DNA of 64,000 nt from Athripsodes cinereus. Taxonomy: Eukaryota; Arthropoda; Insecta; Trichoptera; Leptoceridae. The stretch spans positions 20,705,982 to 20,769,981 of the forward strand of contig OX388314.1 of NCBI GenBank assembly GCA_947579605.1, written 5' to 3'. This document shows positions 11,060 through 21,696 of the stretch, in pieces. Position numbers and translations under genes: made by a program. The notes under the pieces were generated by a model that saw only the letters and a program-made list of their open reading frames with translations, was not told where the DNA came from and ran no database searches. Within the stretch, counting starts at the first letter, position 1, and every line of letters starts with the position of its first letter.

Positions 11060-12443
11060 TGTACCGCACGGCCGCCGCTCCTCTCGGCTGGCAGGTGACA
11101 AGGCCTCTGATAGCTCCTCGGCGGTACTGTACTCCGGTTCGTATGGAGCAGGGGGTGAGTAGGGGGGTTCGCTGGTTACAGCCTTCGCTTCGTCGACGTA
11201 TGACACGCCGGTATGATTGTATAGGTATCTATACACAATCCGCGTGTGTAGGTGGCGGGCGGCCCAGACGCCGACACAATCCGCACACGTCGGAGACTCT
11301 CTCGTTCCACCGGCCTGGGGATGTTTACTTCCGCCGCCACTACCTCGCTTCAACACCTAGGCGCGGCTAGCTAGTGCACTCGCAAGTACGGGCGAACCGG
11401 GCAATGAACCCAGCAAGCGCAGACTATATTGAGAACACTAGAAGCCACACGGCGGCGTATTCACAAGGCGGTGTCGGTTCACGGTAACCACCTCAGTGCA
11501 GGTATCACTCGAGAGCTCGTCTGTGATGAGAAGGTGTGCGACGATCTGTTGCCTGAAGTTCAACTCAAGTTCCTTGTCCAGTGCAGCAGTAGTCGTAGCA
11601 GTTGTTCCCAATCCAGTCCGAGTCTAGCAGTAGTCGTGATCCAAAGTAGTAGGTAGAAGTAGCAGAGAGGTAGCACAATGAAACGCACGGTGTAAGTGTT
11701 GTAGAAAGAGTAATTTATTTATCAAATATGTATGGTTTATAAAGCGACCGATACTCGCCGTCCGCGCGCTACACCACACAGTGGCGAGAACGCGGCGCGG
11801 ACGTGCATCGGCCGACGTAAGTAACCTCCCCACTCCTGCGCGACACCTCACATGCAAGTGAGCTGCCGCACAGGAAACATCTCGGGGAGGCAGATACAAC
11901 ATGATACAACATGAATGATATTATGATGACAACGTACTACGCGCATGTAGGCAGGTGTGCATGATAGCTTTATTATACCCACAATACGCGAGCCGCGTCT
12001 TACAAATATTTATAATAATAACATTTTACATTATTATTTGATTCCACACATTATTATGAATTTATGAAGGAATTTACAAGTTATTAAGAATATGAGAATT
12101 GTTATACAATATCGCAAAAGGTATTTTAGTTTGTGATGTATACTGGCTTCGCTCACCGCGCGGCTGGGAATCACAGACAGGTTCATACCTATCTGTGCTT
12201 ACCTAACTATGCCGACGCGGTGTAACGCGACAGCACACAACACTTTACATCATTATGAACAGTATGAGAATATGAATACATGAAATTATAATGTTTTTAT
12301 GAACATTGAAATGGTGCGTATGCCATCCACACTCACCGCATAGCTAGGTACTAACAGCCAAACTATACCATGCGGTGTAGCGCGTCAGCATACAACACGA
12401 CACACTCTTGTGAGAGTACACGGGGAGAGCCACGTTCGATACA
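11060..12443 (-). repeat. 3' LTR of the BEL-type element
   Basis: A 1384-bp copy of 14913-16296, read on the minus strand. It is unusually long and more GC-rich than its surroundings in its first 500 bases on +. Short identical ORFs occur in both LTR copies (for example 11429-11656), but they lack protein-like features and I do not call genes. Confidence 0.93.
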
Positions 12444-13325
12444 CTCCCCCCGTGCGATTCACTCGCACTAAGAATAGAACGGCGATCTTACTCCGTCAAT
12501 TTGTTGTTGTTGGATGGTGAGTCCCTCTTGTCGGCCGATGACATCACTCGCGTGGATAGCTTGAATCAACTGCTGGAGTGTGCTGTCGCTCTGTCGCCGC
12601 ATGAAGGCTCCCTCACCTTGTTGTGTTGAAGTTATGCTTCACACTTCTTATTTGTTGTTTGTCTTATCTGTTGTATTATAAGATAAGATATTGTCGAAGC
12701 TATTTGCCTGCTCCCGATTGTAATCGTGTCACACACGTCGGGCTGTCCTCGTTGACTTGCATGCTAATAGACTTCCCATCGTCTATACACTCTTGTTCTC
12801 ACTCCTTGTAGTACACCATTGTGTGAAGTGAAACACTTGTCTCACCCCTTGTAGTACACCATTGTGTGAGGTGAGACACTTGAAGAGTTTATGCTCCTCG
12901 CTTAACACATTGACTTCCATCACTTTTATTTTGCACTGTATGGTCTTGTTACGCACATATTGTTCACTGTATGTTGTTCTGTCACATCACAGAGTAGAGC
13001 CCTCGTTGGTGTTCGGCATCTGCTTCCTGCGCGTCTTGCATATCCCACAAGTGATGTTGTGAAGTCTCCATGTTGATATATTATAATAAAATACTGTTCG
13101 AAGATTTTTGCATGCTCCCGATTTTAATTGTGTCAAACACGTCGGGTTGTATTTGCATGCTTACAGGCTTCGCGTCGCATTATATGTTTGTCTCATCTGT
13201 TGTATTATAAGATAAGACATGGTTCGAATCTATTTACTTACATGCTCCCGATTGTCATCGTGTCACACACGTCGGGTTGTATTTGCATGTCTGTAGATTC
13301 AAACTAAACGTGCTTTTGTAGGCTA
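12444..13325 (-). repeat. Non-coding internal region of the BEL element with direct repeats
   Basis: Where pol would be expected, there is instead sequence with three imperfect copies of a block running GCTCCCGATT, a TCGTGTCACACACGTCGGG core, then TTGCATG (about 12708-12765, 13110-13166 and 13242-13294). There is also a doubled TTGTAGTACACCATTGTGTG block near 12807 and 12848, and two TTGTATTATAAGATAAGA blocks. The ORF calls here do not look like proteins. Confidence 0.7.
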
Positions 13326-14870
13326 CTATTCTTCTCCGGCTGCTGGTTCTTTTCTCCCATCCCGGTGTAGCGTAAAGTGGTGAGGTCTCGAGCATCCCTT
13401 GCTACAGCGCTTCGCCTTACACGTTTTATGTTGATATTTGCCTATTAGGCACACTCCACATATGCCTTTGGCCTTCACATAGTCCCACCTCTCCTGTATT
13501 GTTCGTGAGAGGTAAGACGGACACTTGGGGAGTTTATGGTTCCCCTTGCACAGAAAACACTTTGCACTTTCATTAACATTATCACTTTTTACACAACTCG
13601 ATGTCATTGATTGTTGTTCGTCTACGTCATCTTCTTCGCCTTCACTCATGTCACGAACTGTCGCCACTGTGTGAACTCTGGCTTGCTGCTTCTTCGCCTT
13701 GCTGCGGCTGCACTGTCTGGCTTCGCCACACTCCTTCATTGTATATGAGAAGAGTGACAACCATCGGCAGAAGTGGTCCACTGTTGTTGGTGCACCTAGC
13801 GCACGTCCTCCGGTAAGTTGTGCGCTATACCAGAGCTTCCTGGTATCAAATGGCAGCTTCATCACGAACTCTTCTAGAAGCGCAGAGTTTGGTTCCTTTA
13901 CCAGTGTTGGATTGCAGTTCTGGAGTGCTGCGGCCACTGAAACCAACGCGTCGTGTGTGCGAAGTAAATCTTCGGCTGTTGCATCGGATGATAGTTGTGG
14001 TGTGCTTCGCAGCTTTTCTAACATGGCTTGTAGAACGTCTGAGGCTCTTGCGAATCGTTGATGCAATGTTTCCATGATCTTCTGTACATTTCCTGGGCTA
14101 GCGTATGCCAAAAGCGGCTGCACTGCCTCGTACGCCGGCCCTTTCAAGGCCTTCTGTAGACGTACTATGTTCTCGCCGTCCCCGATGTTAAACTGTCCGG
14201 TCGAATGTATGAACTGTGACCGGAACACGGGCCATTCCATCGGGTCGCCGTAGAAGTAGGGCAAGTCGGGCACATATGTTTGTCTCACCGTCAAACTCCC
14301 CCTATCAGTGGGTCGCGGGAACGTTGGTTGATTGACCCAACTCTCAGTATATTGAGCCGCTCCGTTGCTGTAGGGTGATGACGTCATTGATGAGTACAAG
14401 GCGCCTCCATCTGTCCTAGTATGTTGAGGTATGTACTCGGGTGCTCCATGCGCCGGTCTGCTGTATACTTGTTGATCAGCTGCGTAGGGCCCTCGCAGGT
14501 CGGCAGCTGCACCGTGAGGTATGGTGGATGTTCCCACCCTCCGGTCCGGTTCCGCGATAGGTCCCTGCTGGTGGCTGGTCGCATGGGCAGGGTCGGTGCC
14601 ATGTATAGGCCCGGTTGTATGTGTTGTAGTTGTTCTGGTATCAGCAGAAGTGGTGGTAGGTATGGCTGGTGCTGTGTTAGCTGTATCAGCGCTAACAACC
14701 TCCATCCTCTTCTTGTAGGCGGCATTCTCCTTTGTCAGCTCACGTAGTCGCCTCCGGAGGTCTTTCAACGTCTCGTCCGTCGCCGTCTGTGTGTCGGAGT
14801 CCGAAGAAGATTCGTGCGCCTCCGTGGCGCTGTTGTTGTCTGCAGCAGATCTGCCTGAGCGTGTCATCAT
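13326..14870 (-). CDS. gag: BEL/Pao-type Gag, intact
   Basis: A 514-residue ORF beginning ATGATGACAC a short distance after the putative primer site. Residues about 30-60 are an acidic then coiled-coil-like segment (LKDLRRRLRELTKENAAYKK), and 60-195 are a Thr/Pro/Gly-rich linker. From about 200, PYFYGDPMEWPVFRSQF opens the DUF1759-like region known from Pao Gag. The C-terminus has cysteine knuckles: CFLCKGNHKLPKC and the C-C-H-C cluster CGVCLIGKYQHKTCKAKRC. The ORF has no stop or frameshift, in contrast to the neighbouring LINE and gypsy genes. It would form capsids for its RNA, with enzymes supplied in trans. The family call is firm; the non-autonomous role is inferred from the missing pol. 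Confidence 0.88.
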   Translation of the reverse strand: MMTRSGRSAADNNSATEAHESSSDSDTQTATDETLKDLRRRLRELTKENAAYKKRMEVVSADTANTAPAIPTTTSADTRTTTTHTTGPIHGTDPAHATSHQQGPIAEPDRRVGTSTIPHGAAADLRGPYAADQQVYSRPAHGAPEYIPQHTRTDGGALYSSMTSSPYSNGAAQYTESWVNQPTFPRPTDRGSLTVRQTYVPDLPYFYGDPMEWPVFRSQFIHSTGQFNIGDGENIVRLQKALKGPAYEAVQPLLAYASPGNVQKIMETLHQRFARASDVLQAMLEKLRSTPQLSSDATAEDLLRTHDALVSVAAALQNCNPTLVKEPNSALLEEFVMKLPFDTRKLWYSAQLTGGRALGAPTTVDHFCRWLSLFSYTMKECGEARQCSRSKAKKQQARVHTVATVRDMSEGEEDDVDEQQSMTSSCVKSDNVNESAKCFLCKGNHKLPKCPSYLSRTIQERWDYVKAKGICGVCLIGKYQHKTCKAKRCSKGCSRPHHFTLHRDGRKEPAAGEE

Positions 14871-14891
14871 CTTGTAGAAGATTCAGCTGAT

Positions 14892-14909
14892 CCGCGGTTC
14901 GAAGGACCA
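14892..14909 (-). other. Putative primer binding site of the BEL element
   Basis: On the minus strand TGGTCCTTCGAACCGCGG starts 3 nt inside the 5' LTR boundary. The TGG start and position fit a tRNA primer site; the tRNA is not identified. Confidence 0.6.
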
Positions 14910-14912
14910 ATC

Positions 14913-16296
14913 TGTACCGCACGGCCGCCGCTCCTCTCGGCTGGCAGGTGACAAGGCCTCTGATAGCTCCTCGGCGGTACTGTACTCCGGTTCGTATGGA
15001 GCAGGGGGTGAGTAAGGGGGTTCGCTGGTTACAGCCTTCGCTTCGTCGACGTATGACACGCCGGTATGATTGTATAGGTATCTATACACAATCCGCGTGT
15101 GTAGGTGGCGGGCGGCCCAGACGCCGACACAATCCGCACACGTCGGAGACTCTCTCGTTCCACCGGCCTGGGGATGTTTACTTCCGCCGCCACTACCTCG
15201 CTTCAACACCTAGGCGCGGCTAGCTAGTGCACTCGCAAGTACGGGCGAACCGGGCAATGAACCCAGCAAGCGCAGACTATATTGAGAACACTAGAAGCCA
15301 CACGGCGGCGTATTCACAAGGCGGTGTCGGTTCACGGTAACCACCTCAGTGCAGGTATCACTCGAGAGCTCGTCTGTGATGAGAAGGTGTGCGACGATCT
15401 GTTGCCTGAAGTTCAACTCAAGTTCCTTGTCCAGTGCAGCAGTAGTCGTAGCAGTTGTTCCCAATCCAGTCCGAGTCTAGCAGTAGTCGTGATCCAAAGT
15501 AGTAGGTAGAAGTAGCAGAGAGGTAGCACAATGAAACGCACGGTGTAAGTGTTGTAGAAAGAGTAATTTATTTATCAAATATGTATGGTTTATAAAGCGA
15601 CCGATACTCGCCGTCCGCGCGCTACACCACACAGTGGCGAGAACGCGGCGCGGACGTGCATCGGCCGACGTAAGTAACCTCCCCACTCCTGCGCGACACC
15701 TCACATGCAAGTGAGCTGCCGCACAGGAAACATCTCGGGGAGGCAGATACAACATGATACAACATGAATGATATTATGATGACAACGTACTACGCGCATG
15801 TAGGCAGGTGTGCATGATAGCTTTATTATACCCACAATACGCGAGCCGCGTCTTACAAATATTTATAATAATAACATTTTACATTATTATTTGATTCCAC
15901 ACATTATTATGAATTTATGAAGGAATTTACAAGTTATTAAGAATATGAGAATTGTTATACAATATCGCAAAAGGTATTTTAGTTTGTGATGTATACTGGC
16001 TTCGCTCACCGCGCGGCTGGGAATCACAGACAGGTTCATACCTATCTGTGCTTACCTAACTATGCCGACGCGGTGTAACGCGACAGCACACAACACTTTA
16101 CATCATTATGAACAGTATGAGAATATGAATACATGAAATTATAATGTTTTTATGAACATTGAAATGGTGCGTATGCCATCCACACTCACCGCATAGCTAG
16201 GTACTAACAGCCAAACTATACCATGCGGTGTAGCGCGTCAGCATACAACACGACACACTCTTGTGAGAGTACACGGGGAGAGCCACGTTCGATACA
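14913..16296 (-). repeat. 5' LTR of the BEL-type element
   Basis: 1384 bp, matching 11060-12443 with a single difference noticed. The first copy reads GTGAGTAGGGGGG where this one reads GTGAGTAAGGGGG. Confidence 0.93.
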
Positions 16297-18390
16297 TTGA
16301 GCTTGCATATTAAACTGTCTGCAACTAGTGTCCACAGTAGAGGTGAAAGAACACCTCCCTGCGGGCATCCTTTGACAGTTTTAGCCTTTAATGTTTCATT
16401 TTGTAGGCTTATTTTAATGTATCTGTTTGACAACATGTCATTGATCCATTTTATTACGGTGGGTTCTACCTGTTTTTGCTTTAGTCCATTTATTAAGACT
16501 TCTGTTGGGACCCCATCAAAGGCCCCTTCTATGTCTAGGAAGGCACATAAAGCAATTTCACCGTTTGATAGTGATTTCTGTATGTTATCCACTATTTCTA
16601 TGAGGGCAGTCTGTTGATTTGCCTTCTTGATACGCATGTTGTTTTATGTGTACAGGGTATTTTTGTAGGGTGTTATCTACAAGATATCTATGGATTACTT
16701 TTTCCATTGTTTTAAGCATGAACGAGGATAGACTTATTGGTCTGTATGCTTTTGGTGTATCATAACATTCCTTGTTAGATTTTGGAATGTATGTTACTTT
16801 GACAGTTTTCCAGCTTTGTGGTATGTAACCCCATGCTAGGCTTGCTCTGAATATTTTAAGTAGTGTTGGAGTTATTGTTTCAATTCCGTACTGCAATAGA
16901 GCAGGGAATATTTCATCTTCTCCACTACTTTTGTAAGGTTCAAATGAGTTGATTGCCCATTTGACTTCGTTGGGTCTGAAGATTTTCGATGCAATTCTCC
17001 AATCTTCTATACCCGGTTTACTGATTTCAGAATATGTTTTTTCAATTTCTTCTACTATCTCGCACCCTGGAAAGTGGGTTTTTGCGAGCAGGATAAGAGT
17101 CTCTTTTTCTGTTTCAGTATAACAATCATCTTGATTCTTTAAGAACCCTATTTCTGGCTCTTTTTGTTTTGCTAGGATTTTATTGATTCTAGCTGTTTCT
17201 GTAGTGGTTTTTATTGTACCACAGAATGTTCTCCAGGAATTTGTTTTTGCTTTCCTGATTGCCTTATGGTATTCAGTCAGGGACATTCTATATTCATCCC
17301 AGGTACCATGTGCTTTAGCTTTATTGAAAAGCTTTCTAGTTTTAGTCCTTATTGTGGAAAGATGGTTGTTCCACCAAGGGACATCTTTGTTCTCTGTTTT
17401 GGTTTTAACAGGACAATTTCTTTCAAAAGATTTTTTTAGATTCTCTGTGAGAAAATCGTTATTAAGATCAATGCTTTTTGGGTCTCTGATTGCTCCGGTT
17501 GGGGTTAACTCCTCCCGAAGGTCCTGATTATAGTTACTCCAATTTGTTGATCTTTTATTCCTGTATTTTACAGTTGTTTTTTCCATATTTTTTATGCAAT
17601 ATGTTATTTGTCTGTGATCGGAGGCTGATTCCTCCGACAGTACATGCCAATTTGTTATTTCTTTACTGATGTTGTCAGTACATAACGTTAAGTCTAGTAC
17701 TTCAGATCTAGCTCTGGTAATGAATGTGGGTTTATTCCCTTTATTCAATATGTTTAGATTATGTGTTAATATAAAATCTAATAAATTCTCACCTCTTTGG
17801 TTACAGTCAGTGCTTCCCCAAATTGTATGGTGAGCATTTGCATCACAACTTATAATTAGTGGTGCTTTATTCCTTTTTGCAAATCCTATGAGTTCCTCAA
17901 GGATTGTAAATGGTAATATCTCATCTCCAGCAAAGTAAGCTGAGCAAATGATGAGTTTTTTATTATGTATTTCATTATAAATTATTGCTGCAACAAGATC
18001 TCTTGTGCAGAATTCAGGAATATTTGTAAACTTTATATTCTTATTTATTACAATACAGGCTCTGGGTCTACAGTTGCTATTGCAGGCTATTACGTTTCCT
18101 GCATAGCTTAAACCACATATCCTATTGTCGATTGTCCAGGGTTCCTGCAACAATAAAGCTATTAAATTTTCATTTAGTAGTTTTTTACCAGCCAGGGCTG
18201 AAGCTGCCCTGGCACAATGTAAATTAAGTTGAAGAAACTTACCCGTGTTCTTCGACCTTACTGGATTATTATCCATTCTCGAGCAGCCTACTGTTTTTTC
18301 TGCTCCTTGGTGGTCTTCTTGGCTTTGACCACCATCCAGTCTGCAACACTTCTGGGCCTTGTTGCCAAACTTTTGCTTGAAGGAGAGCAC
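16297..18390 (-). pseudogene. LINE ORF2, N-terminal part (endonuclease and first half of RT), one frameshift
   Basis: The first likely start is the ATG near 18276, 11 nt past the ORF1 stop, giving MDNNPVRSK. The apurinic-like endonuclease follows: LNLHCARAAS, LLLQEPW (catalytic E), CDANAHHTIWGS and SASDHRQI (catalytic D and H). RT begins with INSFEPYKSSGEDEIFPALL and YRPISLSSFMLKTMEK. Near 16610-16620 the frame changes: the next motifs (LDIEGAFDGV and KGCPQGGVLSPLLW) are in another frame ending at the BEL insertion. A small indel therefore disrupts RT in addition to the BEL insertion. Confidence 0.88.
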
Positions 18391-19550
18391 TCTTGAGACT
18401 CACCTCCTTCAGCTGTTGCCATTTGAGTGGCTCCGCTAGCGAGTTCCACGGCCCCCGCCACAAGCGGTCCACCCTCCCCTGAGACCCCCATCCGTTTAGC
18501 CACAGGTGCCTGTCCCGAAGGTTGAGCAGCAGGGGCCTGTCTTTTGGGGACCTCAGAGATGGGATGCCTGGCCTCCGAGCGTTCTGCATTCTGCACCAGT
18601 CCTTTAAGTCCAGTAGCAGCCGCATCACGCTCGGAGACATTCGGTTCACGACCGCCAGTGATAGGGGCAGTTTCCCTCGCAACGGAGCCAGATGGTTTTG
18701 GCATTTCCTCCGCTTCGGGAGTCTTGTTGGCACTCTTTGTCGTTCTTATCTTGAACGACATTCTGCCCATTCCCATAAAGGGCTTGTTATTACAAGCAGC
18801 TAGTGCCTTTACGGCTTCCTCATCTACTGAGAAAGCCATCATTTGGCAGTCCGCTGCGTTCTTAACATTAAGGACTCTCCAGCCCTTTGTGTCCAGGCCT
18901 TTATTCATGACCTGGAGATATCTCAGCACATGAATAGGGTTCCACCTAATCAGGCCTGGGATCTTGCCAATTGCCACACTCATTCTTGGCAATTCATGAC
19001 CTGGGATAACCCTTAGGTCAGCTCCCTCCCACACTTTCAGAGCTGGCACTAAGGATTTAACCCAGTCTAGGGTCTCCTTGTTATGGCAAGTCATCGCAAT
19101 GAGCCCTTTCTTGATTTCAGTCGATTCGAAGATTGGGACGAAACCCTCTCCCGAAAAGACTACTTTGTGCATGGCCTTGATGACTGCACTTTCCACGACG
19201 ACGAGCTGCTTTTCAGTCAGCGGCTCCCTCTCTGGATTTCCGCAGATGCCGATCCTGAGACCTGCTGCGGCGTCGCGGTAGGACTTGACTTCTGCCCTGC
19301 CCCGTTTTGCTAGTCCACTGTCAGGACTCTCATCCTGTCTGGGCCGCTTTGTTGCGGATTGGTCTTTTGTGAAGCGTATTGCTTCGCTTAGTGCCAACCC
19401 CTGTCGCTTCAATTTTTTGATGCGTTTTTTTGTGGCCCCGCTGTAGATGTGTTGGCCCTTTAGCCCAGAGGGCTCCCTCGCTCCCAACGCAAGACTGCTT
19501 ACGCATTCCGCGAGGGGAGTCTGATCTCTGGTCCTGTGGTCCTGTTTCAT
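18288..19550 (-). CDS. LINE ORF1 (DUF4780-like RNA-binding protein)
   Basis: This 420-residue frame has a basic SGATKKRIKKLKRQG segment near residue 40, typical of LOA-type ORF1. A folded region follows (about residues 115-270: VVVESAVIKAMHK, WEGADLRVIPGHELPRM, KGWRVLNVKNAADCQMM, FMGMGRMSFKIRT) that resembles DUF4780. The last 140 residues are Pro/Ala/Glu-rich low complexity. ORF1 proteins coat the LINE RNA. An acidic N-terminal stretch occurs in a second frame at 19330-19659 and may be the true start displaced by a small indel near 19540. ORF2 follows closely. Confidence 0.75.
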   Translation of the reverse strand: MKQDHRTRDQTPLAECVSSLALGAREPSGLKGQHIYSGATKKRIKKLKRQGLALSEAIRFTKDQSATKRPRQDESPDSGLAKRGRAEVKSYRDAAAGLRIGICGNPEREPLTEKQLVVVESAVIKAMHKVVFSGEGFVPIFESTEIKKGLIAMTCHNKETLDWVKSLVPALKVWEGADLRVIPGHELPRMSVAIGKIPGLIRWNPIHVLRYLQVMNKGLDTKGWRVLNVKNAADCQMMAFSVDEEAVKALAACNNKPFMGMGRMSFKIRTTKSANKTPEAEEMPKPSGSVARETAPITGGREPNVSERDAAATGLKGLVQNAERSEARHPISEVPKRQAPAAQPSGQAPVAKRMGVSGEGGPLVAGAVELASGATQMATAEGGESQECSPSSKSLATRPRSVADWMVVKAKKTTKEQKKQ

Positions 19551-19687
19551 CTACGGCTGAGACCACAAATGATTGATGAAGAGGCGTAAGAGTATCCTCT
19601 CCATCACTTTCTGCAGGGGAATTCTCTTCCCGATACAGACTTTCAAGATCCAGGTCCACTGAGTGAACCTCGGATCCATGCGTACCC

Positions 19688-20535
19688 TTGCAGTAATTTC
19701 TATTTGCCTAGTGTGAATGTTAGGGAGTCACTGGATGATTCGCCATCTTCCATGTCCATCTCCTGAGTTAGACTGATATAGAGGTATGACCTATACAGTC
19801 TACCTATACAACCTACCCTAATACAGTCAGGTCTAACTCAAATTTATCTTAGTAAATTTCAATTTTTAATGCCCGACAAGCTTTTTGTCCAAGTGAGGTT
19901 TGAGGACGCTCAAACAAAGATTCATACAGGTCGCTTAGAGAAGCTCTGCGCGATAGGTTTGGTACCTGATATTAACCATTTGCCTGTATGAAATTGGTGG
20001 AAGTTTCCACAAAAGAAAAATGCTATAGGGTAAAGGATTACCGCCCTTAGAATAGAGGTAGATCAGATGTAATTGTAATGTGGATACCTCCTCTTGGAGT
20101 AAAGAAAAGTGTTTGTAAATGGTTGAAGGTTTTTATTGTATAATGTAAAAATGGTAATTTTTTTTGTTTTGTCTTAAGCATGTAAGGGTTTACCTAGAAG
20201 TATGGCGAGAACATTGTCTATGATTCCGTATCCTCGACCTGTTCTGTCGGTGCATCTTCCTGGCCCCTTGCTTGCTTGAGACATGTCTATTTGTAAAAGA
20301 ATAACTAAGAATTTGTTACTGATGTCTGTTTTAAAAAAAAAAAAAATTATTATTAAGTTGTATCCTTGTTCTGACACTCACTGTATTGTAAAATCTTTCT
20401 AATTTTTTGACACTCACTGTATGGTATAATCTTTCTTATCTTTGACACTCTTAGTTCTGTAGAATCCTTCTTATTACTGACTTAGAGACTTTTCTTTTTT
20501 TTAATTTTTTTTCTTTAAAAGACAACTTGGGATGG
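19688..20535 (+). other. Gypsy 3' untranslated region, right part
   Basis: This continues the gypsy 3' region after the LINE. No coding signal is seen. Three repeated TTGACACTCACTGTAT-like phrases occur at about 20370-20450, and the purine-richer AAAAGACAACTTGGGATGG just before the LTR is the best polypurine-tract candidate. Confidence 0.6.
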
Positions 20536-20942
20536 TGTCATGCGAATCTCGTAAAAAGTATACTTGTATGCCCATCTATCGGAATCCAGTGTAACACTGC
20601 TCTGAATGTTCCAAACAATGAGTAGTTCCCATTTCTCTCACCGCTTGCCCATAGTTCTCGTCGCCGCATTCAGTCTACTCCCGTTGTTCTTACAATAGAC
20701 AACGGAGTATGATCTCATTTTGCTTCCCTTCAATTTCATTGTCAGTGAGTGTCAAAGAATCTATTAATTCTGATTAAATATGTAAAAAAATGTTTTGTGT
20801 TACATAAAAGTATTAACTAGTGTTGTTCAATAAACTATTTGTTCTACCATCCTTGTGTTTTTTCACTGAACATTCTCATACATTTTACCCAACGACACCC
20901 CTGAGAGGAAGTCTCCAAGACCGACTGAGAAGTGTTGTGACA
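20536..20942 (+). repeat. 3' LTR of the gypsy element
   Basis: 407 bp, matching 1539-1945 with a single mismatch (C at 20644). Followed directly by ATAT, the second copy of the target site. Confidence 0.95.
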
Positions 20943-21089
20943 ATATACATCAAACATATTTAAATATATATAAGGTACATATTTGGTTATGGTTTCATTT
21001 GACTGTCATAATTCCTCAAAATTTGGTACACATTATGTTGGAATATTATAATTTTTTGAGTTGTTGACCTGTGAAACTGTACATTTCAG

Positions 21090-21197
21090 ATGCACATGAG
21101 ACAGCACACAGGAGAGAAACCATTTCAATGTGAATTCTGTTCTTACCGAACGGGAGATCACAACACCTTGCACAGGCACCACAAGACACACACCAGA
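21090..21197 (+). CDS. C2H2 zinc-finger gene, exon with second half of one finger and a full finger
   Basis: Preceded by the acceptor TACATTTCAG and followed by GTAAGT; 108 nt, phase 0 at both ends. It supplies the two histidines for the finger begun at 1-80, the classic TGEKPFQC linker, and a complete finger CEFC-x12-H-x3-H (SYRTGDHNTLHR between). The linker says these fingers bind DNA in tandem. Confidence 0.92.
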
Positions 21198-21696
21198 GTA
21201 AGTGATAACTGCAGTCCCCAATGTGCAAGAGCATCAGTTTCATCTTGAGAATCTAACCTTATTGCAAAATATTTTAGAGTCATTCTTTTTCAAAGCAACC
21301 AGAAACTTAGTAATTTAGACATTGCCATCTTAGATTTTAATAAAAATATATTGTTGTTTATTGACATATGAAAAAATGCAAAATATTTTGGAAATCTGAC
21401 AAGTAGAATGAGAGAAATCAGAAAATCAAATAACATTTGCATCTAACAAATTTGGTGCAATAAAGTTTTTTTAAATCTAAAAAAAACATTGATGATGTTA
21501 AGATAGCAACAAAGATTAGTAAAACAATACATTTTCATTGTAAAATATGGAGGGGGGGAGGTATTAACATGCCTAAGGTTATATTACTTAATTTGAAAAC
21601 CCAAATTACATACATATTTATAATGTAACTGGAAAAACTAATGTTACATCCATGTCAAAATAATGACCCTTTATTGATTGTGATTTTTTATTTCAG

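Larger units (their letters stand above)
11060..16296 (-). mobile_element. BEL/Pao-type LTR element encoding only Gag
   Basis: Two 1384-bp LTRs (11060-12443 and 14913-16296) start TGTACCGCAC on + and end GTTCGATACA. TTGAG flanks both outer ends (11055-11059 and 16297-16301), a 5-bp target duplication as known for BEL/Pao. The internal part is only 2469 bp and holds one long ORF, a Pao-type Gag, on the minus strand. No protease, RT, RNase H or integrase is present, so the element must depend on enzymes from a relative. I saw one LTR mismatch (near 11161/15014), so it moved recently. It is nested in the LINE, in the same orientation. Confidence 0.93.
9314..19677 (-). mobile_element. LOA-like non-LTR retrotransposon (LINE), itself interrupted by a BEL element
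   Basis: Minus-strand LINE with ORF1, ORF2 (endonuclease, RT, RNase H) and a 3' poly-A visible on + as a T run at 9314-9333. ATGCGTACCC flanks it at 9304-9313 and 19678-19687, the expected target-site duplication. A BEL-type element is inserted at 11060-16296 within the RT domain. RNase H after RT, a DUF4780-like ORF1 and the endonuclease style point to the LOA/Bilbo branch of the I superfamily; the clade is an inference. No ATG begins the ORF1 frame before the 5' end, so a few leading bases may be missing. Confidence 0.9.
1539..20942 (+). mobile_element. Ty3/gypsy LTR retrotransposon carrying nested insertions
   Basis: Two 407-bp LTRs (1539-1945 and 20536-20942), both starting TGTCATGCG and ending GTGTTGTGACA, bound the element. 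ATAT stands immediately on both sides (1535-1538 and 20943-20946) as the target duplication. I found one difference between the LTRs (T at 1647, C at 20644). The element itself is about 9.0 kb, with gag and pol on + and long untranslated stretches on both sides. A LINE sits at 9314-19677, after pol. It lies in an intron of the zinc-finger gene, in the same orientation as that gene. With only one LTR mismatch the insertion is recent. Confidence 0.95.

Noticed and set aside
11429..11656. Identical short ORFs in both BEL LTRs
   Set aside because: Identity only reflects LTR identity; composition (Ser/Arg runs) does not look like a protein.
17183..17527. A 114-residue open frame on +
   Set aside because: Antisense of LINE ORF2; hydrophobic composition is a by-product of the opposite strand.
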